Assembly: GCA_964469905.1 (NCBI GenBank)
Contig: CAYXZW010000002.1
Span: 1 to 64,000 of the forward strand
DNA length: 64,000 bases
DNA from: MVRV01 sp964469905
GTDB taxonomy: Bacteria > Desulfobacterota > Syntrophia > Syntrophales > Smithellaceae
Direction of reading: 5' to 3'
Of the stretch, positions 15,182 through 23,919 are shown piece after piece. Positions within the stretch are counted from its first letter, which is position 1; every line of letters starts with the position of its first letter. The notes beneath the pieces were generated by a model that was given only the letters and a program-made list of their open reading frames with translations, was not told the DNA's origin and ran no database searches. The position numbers were made by a program, and so were the translations under genes.

Positions 15182-16135
15182 TCACAAGCCACATGTTTTT
15201 AACTCCGACGGCTCCAGGATGACAATTTTGTTGCGCCGCAGATACTCAGGAAATCCATACAAACGCTCACCCCGGTATTCCATGACCACTGCAGAAACCG
15301 GGCAATTATTCAGGCAGCCGAAACAGGCCAGACACTTGTCCCGGTCAACCGTTTGCCGGGAAGGATTAATTGCTTTCGTGGGGCATTTTTTCACACAGGT
15401 TTGACAGCCGATGCATTTGGCAGCATCACCCGTATGCTTGCTGATAGCCTTCTTGTTGAGCCAGACCAGCGGCAACACCCGTAAACCTTCCCGCAGCGCC
15501 ATTTCATATCCGACAGAAATTGGCTCATTGCGGGTGATTTTTTCCATAAAGGTTGCCGCAAAGCGGCGCACCTGATCATACGTCGCCGCATCGGGTAGAT
15601 GCTGCCCGGAAATCTGCTGGGGATTGTTCCATTTGGGTGTTGGATAAGAAGGAATATTCCGAAAGGCATCCCTGCCCACCGGGACACCGCCTTTTTCCGT
15701 CAGAAGCTTAAGAACGTGAGTTGACGCGTTATGCTGATTGCCTTCCGGGCCGCCAAAGGAAACAAATGCGGCAACCGGTGTCCCTGAAATTGCCGGAATT
15801 GTTTTCAGCCAATCGGCAACATTAGCGGGGGTATCATAATAAAAAGTCGGCGTGCCGACAACGACGAGATCATAATTCGCCAGCCCGTTTTTATCGAATT
15901 CCTGCATATCGCGCACATCGACCGCAATGCCCTTGTCTTTCAGGATACAGCCGATAAGCCGGGCATACCGGCGGGTCTGACCTGTCTGACTATACCATAA
16001 CACCAGCGCCTTTTTCGGGTTGCGTGTTTTCAAATCGGGATAAGCCGCCTGGCTTTCCCGCGTCAGGGCAGCAGGCAGACAAAGGGCAGCGCTGATAATG
16101 ACACTTTTCTTGATGAAGCTACGGCGTGTTTCCAT
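15182..16135 (-). CDS. Tat-exported flavodoxin-ferredoxin fusion protein
   Basis: The product has about 317 residues: a twin-arginine signal (RRSFIKKS, residues 4-11, cleavage near SQAAYP), a flavodoxin-like domain beginning ALVLWYSQTGQTRRYA, and a C-terminal two-cluster ferredoxin with CIGCQTCVKKCP and CLACFGCLNNCP. I chose ATG at 16135, preceded by GGGAGGTCTT on the minus strand; the open frame extends to 16249 but that part overlaps the neighbouring gene and lacks a ribosome binding site. Similar proteins (EFR1-type) pair FMN with two [4Fe-4S] clusters. Tat export places it in the periplasm, which is unusual for a flavodoxin. Substrate unknown. Confidence 0.85.
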   Translation of the reverse strand: METRRSFIKKSVIISAALCLPAALTRESQAAYPDLKTRNPKKALVLWYSQTGQTRRYARLIGCILKDKGIAVDVRDMQEFDKNGLANYDLVVVGTPTFYYDTPANVADWLKTIPAISGTPVAAFVSFGGPEGNQHNASTHVLKLLTEKGGVPVGRDAFRNIPSYPTPKWNNPQQISGQHLPDAATYDQVRRFAATFMEKITRNEPISVGYEMALREGLRVLPLVWLNKKAISKHTGDAAKCIGCQTCVKKCPTKAINPSRQTVDRDKCLACFGCLNNCPVSAVVMEYRGERLYGFPEYLRRNKIVILEPSELKTCGL

Positions 16136-16188
16136 AAGACCTCCCGGGAAAAGCGTTTTTAGAAGAGCGCGATTCAAATATTTTCTTC

Positions 16189-16617
16189 TCACGCCTTCGG
16201 TTTCTGTGATTGACCGATTGTTGAAATCGTCCCTTGTGCTGTTGCACATAGGCTCTCTTTATCATCGCTCACAGCATAGATATCGCAGCGGCAGACGGCC
16301 TGATTCTTCCCGGCATAAATAACGGAGGCACGGGCAACAATATAATCACCCAATCCCGGCCGCAGATAGTTGATCTTGAATTCCGATGTCACCACAGCTG
16401 GTCCCAGAACACTGCCCCCGACATAAGTAAGGGAGTTGTCGGCAGCATAGCTGATGACTCCGCCATGAACGAATCCATGCTGTTGCCTGAGCTCCTGCCT
16501 GATCGGAATTTTTAGTTCGGTGTGGCCTGCGGAAAAGGCGGTCAGTTCCGCGCCAATGAGCACACTGAAGGGCTGCATGGCCAGAACCTGTTTGCCCATT
16601 GCCAGCATTTCATCCAT
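16189..16617 (-). CDS. PaaI-family hotdog thioesterase
   Basis: The 142-residue protein shows the PaaI/YdiI hotdog signature QQHGFVHGGVISYAADNS near residues 45-62, containing the HGG motif and the catalytic acidic residue region, then the YLRPG strand. The family hydrolyses acyl-CoA thioesters, often aromatic ones, in the cytoplasm. GGGAGGATG precedes its ATG. It lies 53 bases upstream of the flavodoxin-ferredoxin gene on the same strand and may share its transcript, though no functional link is evident. Confidence 0.85.
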   Translation of the reverse strand: MDEMLAMGKQVLAMQPFSVLIGAELTAFSAGHTELKIPIRQELRQQHGFVHGGVISYAADNSLTYVGGSVLGPAVVTSEFKINYLRPGLGDYIVARASVIYAGKNQAVCRCDIYAVSDDKESLCATAQGTISTIGQSQKPKA

Positions 16618-16642
16618 AATAACATCCTCCCGTGTATTTTAT

Positions 16643-16672
16643 TCAGGCGACGTCAATTGAAACGTTGCCTGA
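16643..16672. other. Hairpin in the divergent region upstream of btuC
   Basis: TCAGGCGACGT (16643-16653) pairs with ACGTTGCCTGA (16662-16672), eleven pairs including one G-U, with an eight-base loop. It lies between the divergent starts of the thioesterase and btuC genes, where a terminator would be unexpected, so it may be an operator or leader structure. Confidence 0.35.
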
Positions 16673-16799
16673 TAGTTTTGCCTTGGATATATTTGAGAGT
16701 CAAGAGGAATTGCATTCTTCAAACGATCCGTACGCATCACCTTGATAAACCGATAATTTTACAGAAATAATTATTACCTGTTGGCATTTTTCCGGTAAA

Positions 16800-17858
16800 T
16801 TGGTAATAAGAAAACAAAAGAGGAGAGTAAGCCGTATTTATAACCGTGTAACCTTATCCCGAGTACTGCAAATCAGCGCTTTAATGCTGGCTATATTTAT
16901 AGCGCTGAGCATTATTTCTCTTGCCGTCGGCAGTGTCCACATTGCCCCGGGAAAGGTATTACTGTCTTTACTGGATGCCATCACCGGCGGCAATTCTTTG
17001 TCCTCTCAGGAAAATCTGATTATCTTTTCGGTGCGCCTGCCGCGCATTATCTTTGCCGGCATCATCGGCGCTTCCCTCTCGCTGGGCGGTGTTGTTTTCC
17101 AGGCACTGCTGCGCAATCCGCTGGCCGACCCTTATGTCTTAGGCATCTCCGGAGGCGCAGCACTGGGCGCGATCATCGGCATTCTTATCGGCGCCAGTTC
17201 ATTTTATCTTGGTGTGCCCATGCTGGCTTTTCTGGGAGCGCTATTTACAGTATTCCTGGTCTTGATCGTCTCCGGGGGAAGCAGAGGGGCGCTGCTGGAT
17301 AATTCGCTCTTGCTGTCCGGTGTCGTGGTCAATGCTTTTTTTTCTGCAGCCATCCTCTTTTTTCTTTCCATCGCCAACAGCATGGAATTGCACAGCATCA
17401 CCTTCTGGCTGATGGGCGATCTTTCCCGGGCATCAATTAAAGAAATCAGTGTTGCTGCAGCCAGCCTTTTCATCGTCTTTGTTTTGCTGTACCGGCAGAC
17501 TCTCAAACTGAATCTGATTGCCCAGGGTGAAGAAACTGCCTTACAATTAGGCGTCCCTGTGGAAAGAACCAGGCAGTGGATATTAATTGTAACATCGCTG
17601 ATCACAGCCGTGGCCGTATCGTTTGCCGGAATAATCGGTTTTGTCGGGATCATGGTGCCGCATATGATGCGTCTGGTCTTCGGTTCCGATCATCGTCTGC
17701 TTATGCCTGCCTCCGTTCTCTTCGGCGCTTCCTTTTTAGTTGTCGCCGATACGTTGGCCCGAGTGGCTCTGGCTCCGGCGGAATTACCGGTAGGTGTGAT
17801 CACTGCTCTTTGCGGTGCGCCTTATTTTATTTTTCTCCTGAAAAGGAAGGGAAATTAG
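16800..17858 (+). CDS. btuC: Cobalamin ABC transporter permease (FecCD/BtuC family)
   Basis: The roughly 350-residue membrane protein with about ten helices belongs to the FecCD permease family shared by B12, heme and siderophore importers. Family segments include LPRIIFAGIIGASLSLGG, LLRNPLADPYVLGISGGAALG and GFVGIMVPHMMR. Assignment to B12 rests on the btuD-riboswitch-btuB-btuF-cobTS context. The start is uncertain: TTG at 16800 gives the full frame but has a weak ribosome binding site, while AGAGGAG at 16819-16825 could serve a start a few codons later. Confidence 0.85.
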   Translation: MVIRKQKRRVSRIYNRVTLSRVLQISALMLAIFIALSIISLAVGSVHIAPGKVLLSLLDAITGGNSLSSQENLIIFSVRLPRIIFAGIIGASLSLGGVVFQALLRNPLADPYVLGISGGAALGAIIGILIGASSFYLGVPMLAFLGALFTVFLVLIVSGGSRGALLDNSLLLSGVVVNAFFSAAILFFLSIANSMELHSITFWLMGDLSRASIKEISVAAASLFIVFVLLYRQTLKLNLIAQGEETALQLGVPVERTRQWILIVTSLITAVAVSFAGIIGFVGIMVPHMMRLVFGSDHRLLMPASVLFGASFLVVADTLARVALAPAELPVGVITALCGAPYFIFLLKRKGN

Positions 17859-17860
17859 TC

Positions 17861-18637
17861 ATGTCCTTGATTTGCGGCCGGAATATTAATTTCAGTTATA
17901 CCGAAAAGCTGATTCTGGATGATTTTTCTTTTGCCATTGATGAAGCTCAGGTTGTAGCGATAATCGGACCGAATGGTTCCGGCAAAACAACCCTCCTGAA
18001 AATCGTCAACGGCATGCTTTCCCCGGTCAGCGGTCAGTTGCTGATCGACAACAAAGATACCAGCCAATGGTCACGTCGGGAACTCGCAAAAGCTATTGCC
18101 GTTGTCCCGCAGGAAAATCTCTCAATTTTTCCTTTTTATGCGGAGGAAATTGTCCTGATGGGCCGGTTTCCGCATTTGGGCAATTATTCCTTTGAAAACA
18201 AAAAAGATTACCGGATAGCCCACGAAGCTATGGAGAAAACGGACACTCTGGCTTTTGCCGCCCGCAGATATGACCAACTGAGCGCCGGGGAGCGCCAGCG
18301 CGTCCTGATTGCCCGCGCTCTGGCCCAGGAGCCGAAAATTCTTCTGCTTGATGAAAGCACTGTTTTTTTGGACCTGAAACATCAGGCGCAATTTCTTTCA
18401 TTGCTGCGGCAACTGAATAAAGACCAAAAACTCACGGTTGTTTTTGTCACCCACGACATCAATTTAGCCAGTCAACATGCCGACCGGATAATTTTGCTTT
18501 ACTGTGGGAAAAATTATGCTATAGGAAGCCCCGCAGAAGTTATTACTGCGGCGAACATAAAAGAGGTGTACGACGTTGATGCTCTGGTGGATAAAAATCC
18601 GCATAGCGGATTACCCAGAATGACATTGCTCACCTGA
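17861..18637 (+). CDS. btuD: Cobalamin ABC transporter ATP-binding protein
   Basis: The 258-residue ATPase has Walker A GPNGSGKTT near residues 34-42, a Q-loop VPQEN, the signature LSAGERQR and Walker B ILLLDES, all in the form typical of FecE/BtuD proteins. It powers the BtuC permease at the inner face of the membrane. ATG 17861 lies two bases after the btuC stop, behind GGAAGGGAAA, so both are cotranscribed. The Walker B aspartate is followed by ES rather than the common EP, a normal variation in this family. Confidence 0.9.
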   Translation: MSLICGRNINFSYTEKLILDDFSFAIDEAQVVAIIGPNGSGKTTLLKIVNGMLSPVSGQLLIDNKDTSQWSRRELAKAIAVVPQENLSIFPFYAEEIVLMGRFPHLGNYSFENKKDYRIAHEAMEKTDTLAFAARRYDQLSAGERQRVLIARALAQEPKILLLDESTVFLDLKHQAQFLSLLRQLNKDQKLTVVFVTHDINLASQHADRIILLYCGKNYAIGSPAEVITAANIKEVYDVDALVDKNPHSGLPRMTLLT

Positions 18638-18639
18638 AG

Positions 18640-18896
18640 AGAACGGCCAAGAGAGGAAGCCGGTTAAATTCCGGCGCTGCCCCGCAACTGTAAGCGGAAC
18701 GAAATCCACTTTAACATCTTTTCGATTTCAAAGGATAACGCGGCGGCAAGGAGGAGGCGACGAGGCGTATATAATAATACGTTGAGGAAGCCGACGACGC
18801 TGCCAACAAAGTTAGCCAAAGAAAGCGAAAGATATCAGCCACTGATGCCATGCATTGGGAAGGCGTGGAGACTAGGATGCCGCAAGCCAGGAGACT
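18640..18896 (+). promoter_or_regulatory. Cobalamin riboswitch upstream of btuB, with an inserted repeat
   Basis: The conserved core is readable: GAGAGGAAGCCGG then TTAAATTCCGGCGCTGCCCC and GCAACTGTAAGCGG (18650-18700), later GCCACTG (18838-18844), GGGAAGGCG and GCCAGGAGAC ending at 18896. Between GCAACTG and GCCACTG the distance is about 145 bases, much longer than usual, because dispersed repeat A1 (18733-18817) lies there on a flanking stem. The receptor gene btuB begins 50 bases downstream. Binding of adenosyl- or another cobalamin would normally switch off btuB and probably the genes after it. btuC and btuD lie upstream and are not under this element unless another switch exists. Confidence 0.92.
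18733..18817 (+). repeat. Dispersed structured repeat, family A, copy 1 (inside riboswitch)
   Basis: This 85-base core runs from GGATAACGCGGCGGCAAGG to AACAAAGTTAGCC and carries a central hairpin CGTAT-ATAATA-ATACG (18766-18781). Copies 2 and 3 are at 23825 and 31356. It is flanked by copy-specific inverted repeats: ATCTTT...TTTC at 18716-18729 pairs with GAAA...AAAGAT at 18821-18833, so the core sits at the tip of a longer stem. Confidence 0.85.
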
Positions 18897-18945
18897 TTAT
18901 GGCGGTTCAACTTACTTTAATCCCGTGGGGGAAAGGAGAAGAACC

Positions 18946-21027
18946 ATGAAGAAGTTCCTGTTTTTTATTCTGTTGTTGTCTTTTGTTTCCGTTTCATCAG
19001 CACATGCTCAAAACCTGAAAGAGGACGAACCTGTCAAAATGGGCGAGGTACTGGTTACCGCCACCCGCGATAGCCAGGAAACCCGTAAAACTCCCGCTAA
19101 TGTAACTGTGATTACCGCCGAAGAAATCAGCATATCCGGCGCTACAACAATTGTGGACGTACTGGACAAACTCGCAAGTATTCAATTCCGCACGTCCAGC
19201 GGTAATTCCTCCCAGGCCTACATTGACATGCGCGGCATAGGCGGCGATAATCCTTACGGGAAAACACTGGTGATGCTGGATGGCCGCCGTTTAAACAGGA
19301 CGGATATGGCTTCCATCAACTGGATACAGATGCCGGTCAACACCATCGAAAGAATCGAGGTTGTCCGGGGACCGGGCAGTGTCCTTTACGGTGACACAGC
19401 CATCGGCGGGACCATCAATATCATCACTAAAAAAGGCAAAGGTGAACCGAAATTTAACGTATCTGCTCTAATGGGGAGTTACGGCCTCAACAACGAACGG
19501 GCCTCGGTAACCGGCGCTGCCGACAAATGGACTTATGCCGTAACAGGAGAAAATAATTTTAATTCCGGCTACCGCGACCGCTCCAAATATTCGGCACAGG
19601 GCGGCGGCTTTGATGTGGGATACTCTGCCCACGATTTACTTAATCTTTCACTCGGCGTATCATTTAATAAAGTGGATTATCAAATGCCCGGCGCTTTAAC
19701 AAAGGAACAACTGGAGCAGAACAGACGGCAATATCAGCGATTCCCGGCTGCATTGTTTAGCACCGCAGCTCCCAATGATGACGGTGCGGATAAATATACC
19801 AATGTGAATATGGGCATTAAATCTTTCTGGGGATCGTTCGGGCAGTTGGAAATCAACCTTATGTATGGCAGAAAAGATCTGCAAGGCAACATGGCGTCAT
19901 GGTTTTCCTACAATTTTACCGACACCAAAGCCGACACCTACGGCCTTACGCCTAAATATGTTCTAGCCGGAGAAATTTTCGGGTTTCAAAACAAAGTCAT
20001 TGCCGGGGCGGATTACTATAATGAACCATACAAGAAGAATTTCTATAGCAATCGAGAGAGAACTACACAAGCAAGCACAGCGAATCTTACACGGGAGTCT
20101 TTGGGATACTACATCCGCGATGAATTCAGTCCGCTGAAAAATCTTATTTTAAGCGTGGGTTACCGATCCGAACAGACATCAATTAAAGGTTCCAATATTG
20201 ATTTTATCACACCGGCAAACAACTTTACAGACAGGAAAAACACTTATACTGCGGAAGCTTATGAAGCCGGCCTGACCTGGCTTTGGGGAAAGAAATCAAA
20301 AGTATTTGCCAAGTACGCAACCGTTTATCGCATTCCCTATCTGGAAGAAGTGGCTTCTTTTAACGGCTGGAACGCCGGCACATTATTTAATGCCGCCCTC
20401 AAACCGGAAAAAGGCATCAGTACTGAAGCAGGAACCGAGTTTTATCCGCTGGATAACCTGAAAATGGGTTTGACTCTTTTCCGGATTGACATGGAAGATG
20501 AAATTCAATGGGTTTCTACAGGGGCTTTTACAGGGGAAAATCGCAATGCCGCGAAAACGCGACATGACGGCGCCGAGGTTTCTCTTTCTTATCTCTGGAA
20601 AAAGCATGCCAAACTCTACGGCAATTTTACTTATAACATAGCTACTTATGAGGATGGCTCCAACAATAAGAAAGAATTGTGGCTCGTACCCAACAGGATA
20701 GCAAATTTAGGTATGGATATTTATTTACCCTATGACTTGACACTGCGTCCCGAACTGCACCATTCGGGGGATTCATTTTTATCTCAGGACAGATCTAATG
20801 TTGGCGAAAAGTTGAATAGCTACACACTTATCAACATTTATCTTCTATACAAGCCATCTTTTGGAAAAATTAACATGACAGCATTTTTCGGAGCGGACAA
20901 CATCGGGGATGTAAAGCATGTTTCATTTGGTTCGTACAATGTTCCGGCATACGGAGCCGGTGCTCCCAGTACCTATTACCCCATGCCGGGAATTACCTTT
21001 AAGGGAGGGCTCTCCTTTGAGTTTTAA
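18946..21027 (+). CDS. btuB: TonB-dependent outer-membrane cobalamin receptor
   Basis: The 693-residue protein has a signal peptide ending AHAQ, a TonB-box-like segment GEVLVTATR near residue 40, a plug domain (about 50-155, with MRGIGGDNPYGKTLVMLDG and the RIEVVRGPGSVLYG motif) and a beta barrel ending in the terminal Phe (GGLSFEF) needed for Bam insertion. Its position directly behind a cobalamin riboswitch identifies the ligand as a cobamide. ATG 18946 is preceded by GAAAGGAGAAG; in-frame upstream ATGs lie inside the riboswitch and were rejected. Confidence 0.92.
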   Translation: MKKFLFFILLLSFVSVSSAHAQNLKEDEPVKMGEVLVTATRDSQETRKTPANVTVITAEEISISGATTIVDVLDKLASIQFRTSSGNSSQAYIDMRGIGGDNPYGKTLVMLDGRRLNRTDMASINWIQMPVNTIERIEVVRGPGSVLYGDTAIGGTINIITKKGKGEPKFNVSALMGSYGLNNERASVTGAADKWTYAVTGENNFNSGYRDRSKYSAQGGGFDVGYSAHDLLNLSLGVSFNKVDYQMPGALTKEQLEQNRRQYQRFPAALFSTAAPNDDGADKYTNVNMGIKSFWGSFGQLEINLMYGRKDLQGNMASWFSYNFTDTKADTYGLTPKYVLAGEIFGFQNKVIAGADYYNEPYKKNFYSNRERTTQASTANLTRESLGYYIRDEFSPLKNLILSVGYRSEQTSIKGSNIDFITPANNFTDRKNTYTAEAYEAGLTWLWGKKSKVFAKYATVYRIPYLEEVASFNGWNAGTLFNAALKPEKGISTEAGTEFYPLDNLKMGLTLFRIDMEDEIQWVSTGAFTGENRNAAKTRHDGAEVSLSYLWKKHAKLYGNFTYNIATYEDGSNNKKELWLVPNRIANLGMDIYLPYDLTLRPELHHSGDSFLSQDRSNVGEKLNSYTLINIYLLYKPSFGKINMTAFFGADNIGDVKHVSFGSYNVPAYGAGAPSTYYPMPGITFKGGLSFEF

Positions 21028-21928
21028 GCCTCACCCGACCAAAAATGTTTTGACAGTTTTTTTAACTGTTCTTTTGACAACATTTTGCGTAAACATATCC
21101 TGCGCCCGGACGGTAAGCGATGAAATAGGCCGCAGTATAAATATTTCCGAAACTCCGCAGCGCATTGTTTCTCTGGCTCCGGGTATCACGGAAACTCTTT
21201 TTGCGCTCGGCCTGGAAGATAGAATAGCCGGCGTAACAACTTTTTGTGATTGGCCGGCGGCTGCACGCGCAAAAACGCGCATCGGCGGCTTTACCAATCC
21301 CTCCATCGAAAAGATTATTTCGTTGCAGCCGGATTTAATTCTGGCCACCGCTGACGGCAACAGAAAAGATACCGTAGAGCAACTGGAAAGACTCGGCTTA
21401 CCTGTCTATGTAACAAACCCCACAGACACAAAAGGTGTTCTGAGAAGCATTTTAAATATCGGGAAAATAACAAATAGAGAAAAGGAAGCAGGATCGCTGG
21501 TGGCAAAACTGGAAAAAAGATTGAACGACATATCTTCCCAGGTACGCCATAAACGCAAACCTCGCGTTTTTTTTCAGCTTGGATTAGAACCAGTTATTAC
21601 GGCCGGCCGCGGTACTCTAATCAATGAAGTTATTGAGCGGTCCGGCGGCGTTAATGTCGCCGGCCACGATATCGCTAATTATCCCAGCTACAGTGCAGAG
21701 GGTATTATGGGAGCAGCTCCGGAAATAATAATTTTTGCACCGATGATCAATGATAAGGAATTTGCGGCGGTTAAAAAGTATTGGCGGAAATTTGAGCAGA
21801 TACCTGCTGTAAAAAACAGTAAAATTTATCCGATTGATGCCAACTTGATCAACCGGGCATCGCCCCGCATTATTGAGGCCATCGAAACAATGGCGTTGAT
21901 TTTCCATCCGGAAATAAAAAAATTCTAG
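21017..21928 (+). CDS. btuF: Periplasmic cobalamin-binding protein
   Basis: The 303-residue protein has a signal peptide (LTVFLTVLLTTFCVNISCA) and a class III substrate-binding fold: IVSLAPGITETLFALG near residue 55, then the long-helix-linked second lobe with GGVNVAGHD and a C-terminal INRASPRIIEA. It passes cobamides from BtuB to BtuCD. I place the start at TTG 21017, after GGGAGG with good spacing; this overlaps the last 11 bases of btuB and gives a clean signal peptide, whereas longer in-frame starts would lie well within btuB. Confidence 0.88.
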   Translation: MSFKPHPTKNVLTVFLTVLLTTFCVNISCARTVSDEIGRSINISETPQRIVSLAPGITETLFALGLEDRIAGVTTFCDWPAAARAKTRIGGFTNPSIEKIISLQPDLILATADGNRKDTVEQLERLGLPVYVTNPTDTKGVLRSILNIGKITNREKEAGSLVAKLEKRLNDISSQVRHKRKPRVFFQLGLEPVITAGRGTLINEVIERSGGVNVAGHDIANYPSYSAEGIMGAAPEIIIFAPMINDKEFAAVKKYWRKFEQIPAVKNSKIYPIDANLINRASPRIIEAIETMALIFHPEIKKF

Positions 21929-21987
21929 ATAATAATGTTCTGCTGTTGTAACTCTAACAGCGTTGCACTTAGGAGAATCAAGAAACT

Positions 21988-23031
21988 ATGAATTATCCAA
22001 CAATCCCCCCCCTTGACATTGCCGCAGCAAAACAGGCCCAAATACGGCAGAGCACCTTGACCAAGCCTGCCTTGAGCCTGGGCCGGCTGGAAGATATTTC
22101 CATCCACCTGGCCGGAATGAAGGCCGAGCCATTCCCCAACGTTTCCCGCAAAGCGGTGATCGTCATGGCTGCCGATCACGGTGTGGCACAAGAAGGCATC
22201 AGCGCCTTTCCCGCTGAAGTCACAAAACAAATGGTGCTGAATTTCCTGCAAGGTGGTGCCGCCGTCAATGTACTGGCACGACAGGCCGGGGCCGGCGTGG
22301 CTATTGTCGACATCGGCGTGGCCTCCGATTTCGCCCCCTCCCTGCCCGGGTTGTTGCATCGCAAAATAGCCCACGGGACGCGCAATATGGCCAAAGGTCC
22401 GGCCATGACCATTAGCGAAACCGAAAAAGCATTGACCTGCGGCATGAATGTGCTGGCCGAGGTCGCTGCAGAAGGTCTGGACTTGATTGCCACCGGCGAT
22501 ATGGGCATCGGCAACACTACGCCATCAGCGGCAATCGCCGCCGTTATGACCGGATTACCGGTCGCCCAAGTTACCGGGCGTGGCACCGGTCTCGACGATG
22601 CCGGTCTGGCACACAAGATAAAGGTGATCGAACAGGCCATTGCTCTGAACAAGCCCGATCCGCACGATGCACTCGATGTGCTCTCCAAAGTCGGCGGGTT
22701 GGAAATTGCGGGACTCGCCGGTGTTATGATAGCCTCTGCCGCACGCCGTATCCCGGTGGTGGTGGATGGATTCATATCGACTGCTGCCGCCATGATTGCA
22801 GTTGGCCTCGCACCGGATGTACGCAATTACCTTTTTGCCGCACACCAATCGGTGGAAATCGGCCATCAGGCCATGCACCAGCACCTCGGCTTGACTCCCT
22901 TGATTAACCTGAATCTGCGTTTGGGCGAAGGAACCGGGGCGGTACTTGCTTTTCATCTGATCGAAGCCGCGACGCGCATCCTGCGGGAAATGGCGACATT
23001 TGCCGAAGCCGGAGTGAGTGACAAAGAATAA
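21988..23031 (+). CDS. cobT: Nicotinate-nucleotide--dimethylbenzimidazole phosphoribosyltransferase
   Basis: The 347-residue enzyme activates the lower ligand base (for example dimethylbenzimidazole) to its alpha-ribotide for the nucleotide loop of B12. Visible family motifs are AADHGVAQEGISAFP (about residues 60-74), TGDMGIGNTTPS (about 170-182) and LRLGEGTGA with the catalytic glutamate near residue 316. Length is typical for CobT. It starts the biosynthetic half of the riboswitch-led block, followed by cobS. Confidence 0.96.
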   Translation: MNYPTIPPLDIAAAKQAQIRQSTLTKPALSLGRLEDISIHLAGMKAEPFPNVSRKAVIVMAADHGVAQEGISAFPAEVTKQMVLNFLQGGAAVNVLARQAGAGVAIVDIGVASDFAPSLPGLLHRKIAHGTRNMAKGPAMTISETEKALTCGMNVLAEVAAEGLDLIATGDMGIGNTTPSAAIAAVMTGLPVAQVTGRGTGLDDAGLAHKIKVIEQAIALNKPDPHDALDVLSKVGGLEIAGLAGVMIASAARRIPVVVDGFISTAAAMIAVGLAPDVRNYLFAAHQSVEIGHQAMHQHLGLTPLINLNLRLGEGTGAVLAFHLIEAATRILREMATFAEAGVSDKE

Positions 23032-23032
23032 A

Positions 23033-23060
23033 AGACTGAAGACTGAAGGATGAAGGATGA
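23033..23060 (+). repeat. Short degenerate heptamer repeat, copy 1
   Basis: Tandem variants of the heptamer GACTGAA (AAGACTGAAGACTGAAGG, then two GGATGAA units) fill the gap between cobT and cobS. A close match is at 48064-48087 after lpxK. The repeat also supplies the AAGGA ribosome binding site of cobS. Confidence 0.6.
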
Positions 23061-23069
23061 AGGAACACC

Positions 23070-23798
23070 ATGCGTAACCTGCGCACTGCCTTTGGATTAT
23101 TGACCACACTGCCGTTCGGCATGCCGGGTGTCTGGAAGCCTGGTGATAGCGGCCGCGCCGCGATCTGGTATCCGCTGGTGGGATTTGTCCTCGGTGGGTT
23201 GACCTGGCTTGCCTGGCTTATGTTGACTCTGTATTTCCCACCGCTCATCGCCGGTGTGCTGACTGTACTGGCCTGGGTTGCACTCACCGGTGGGCTGCAT
23301 CTGGACGGCCTGGCGGACTGCTGCGACGGCTTAATGGGTTCGGCCACAGCCCAGCGGCGGTTGGAGATCATGAAAGACCCGCATTTGGGAACGTTTGCCG
23401 GTATCGGTCTTATACTTGTCTTGATGCTCAAAGCCGCGGCTTTGAGTTTACTGGCGCCTTCTTCCGGAGTCGCCATTATCCTGGCGGCGACCCTGAGCCG
23501 CTGGCTTATCTTGCCTGCCGGATTGCTCCCGCTGGCTCATACCGGTGGCATGGGCGCTGATTTTGCTTCAGGCCTCAGGCGCAGTGCTATTTTCATTACG
23601 GCGCTTTTACCGCTGGGCATCGCCTTTCTATCAGGCATACCAGGTTTTTTAGCAATGCTTACCGCCCTGTTGGCAGCGGCGGCTGTTCTGGGCTGGGCAA
23701 TGATTCGTATTAACGGTATAACCGGTGACGTATTGGGCATGCTGGTGGAAGTTACGGAAACTGCTGTTTTACTGAGCTTTATGATAGGAGTGAAATGA
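23070..23798 (+). CDS. cobS: Adenosylcobinamide-GDP ribazoletransferase (cobalamin synthase)
   Basis: The 242-residue integral membrane enzyme joins alpha-ribazole (or its phosphate) to adenosylcobinamide-GDP, the last step of the nucleotide loop. The diagnostic GGLHLDGLADCCDGLMG (about residues 69-85) with paired acidic residues for Mg binding is present, followed by about six hydrophobic helices. The start ATG follows AAGGAACACC. It is preceded by cobT and followed by repeat A2 and cbiR. Confidence 0.95.
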   Translation: MRNLRTAFGLLTTLPFGMPGVWKPGDSGRAAIWYPLVGFVLGGLTWLAWLMLTLYFPPLIAGVLTVLAWVALTGGLHLDGLADCCDGLMGSATAQRRLEIMKDPHLGTFAGIGLILVLMLKAAALSLLAPSSGVAIILAATLSRWLILPAGLLPLAHTGGMGADFASGLRRSAIFITALLPLGIAFLSGIPGFLAMLTALLAAAAVLGWAMIRINGITGDVLGMLVEVTETAVLLSFMIGVK

Positions 23799-23824
23799 CC
23801 TTATTCCATTTACAATTCAATGAT

Positions 23825-23906
23825 GATACCGCGGCAGCAAGGAGGAGACAACGAGTCGTATGATTCATACGTTGAGGAAGCCGACGACGAAGCCAACAAA
23901 GGTAGC
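23825..23906 (+). repeat. Dispersed structured repeat, family A, copy 2 (between cobS and cbiR)
   Basis: This 82-base core runs from GATACCGCGGCAGCAAGGAGG to AAAGGTAGCG. The central hairpin is CGTATG-ATT-CATACG (23857-23871); its sixth pair is G-C where copy 3 has T-A, a compensatory change. The flanks CCATT..CAATTCAA (23806-23820) and TTGAATTG..AATGG (23909-23923) are inverted repeats unique to this copy; the right arm overlaps the first codons of cbiR. Confidence 0.85.
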
Positions 23907-23919
23907 GCTTGAATTGGGA

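Noticed and set aside
18733..18817. Family A repeat as an integron attC site
   Set aside because: GTTA and TAAC ends are suggestive, but the order and spacing of the attC core boxes are not present and no integrase gene is nearby.
18850..18945. Extended N-terminus of BtuB from ATG 18850
   Set aside because: It would translate the last part of the riboswitch and place a signal peptide internally; ATG 18946 has a good ribosome binding site.
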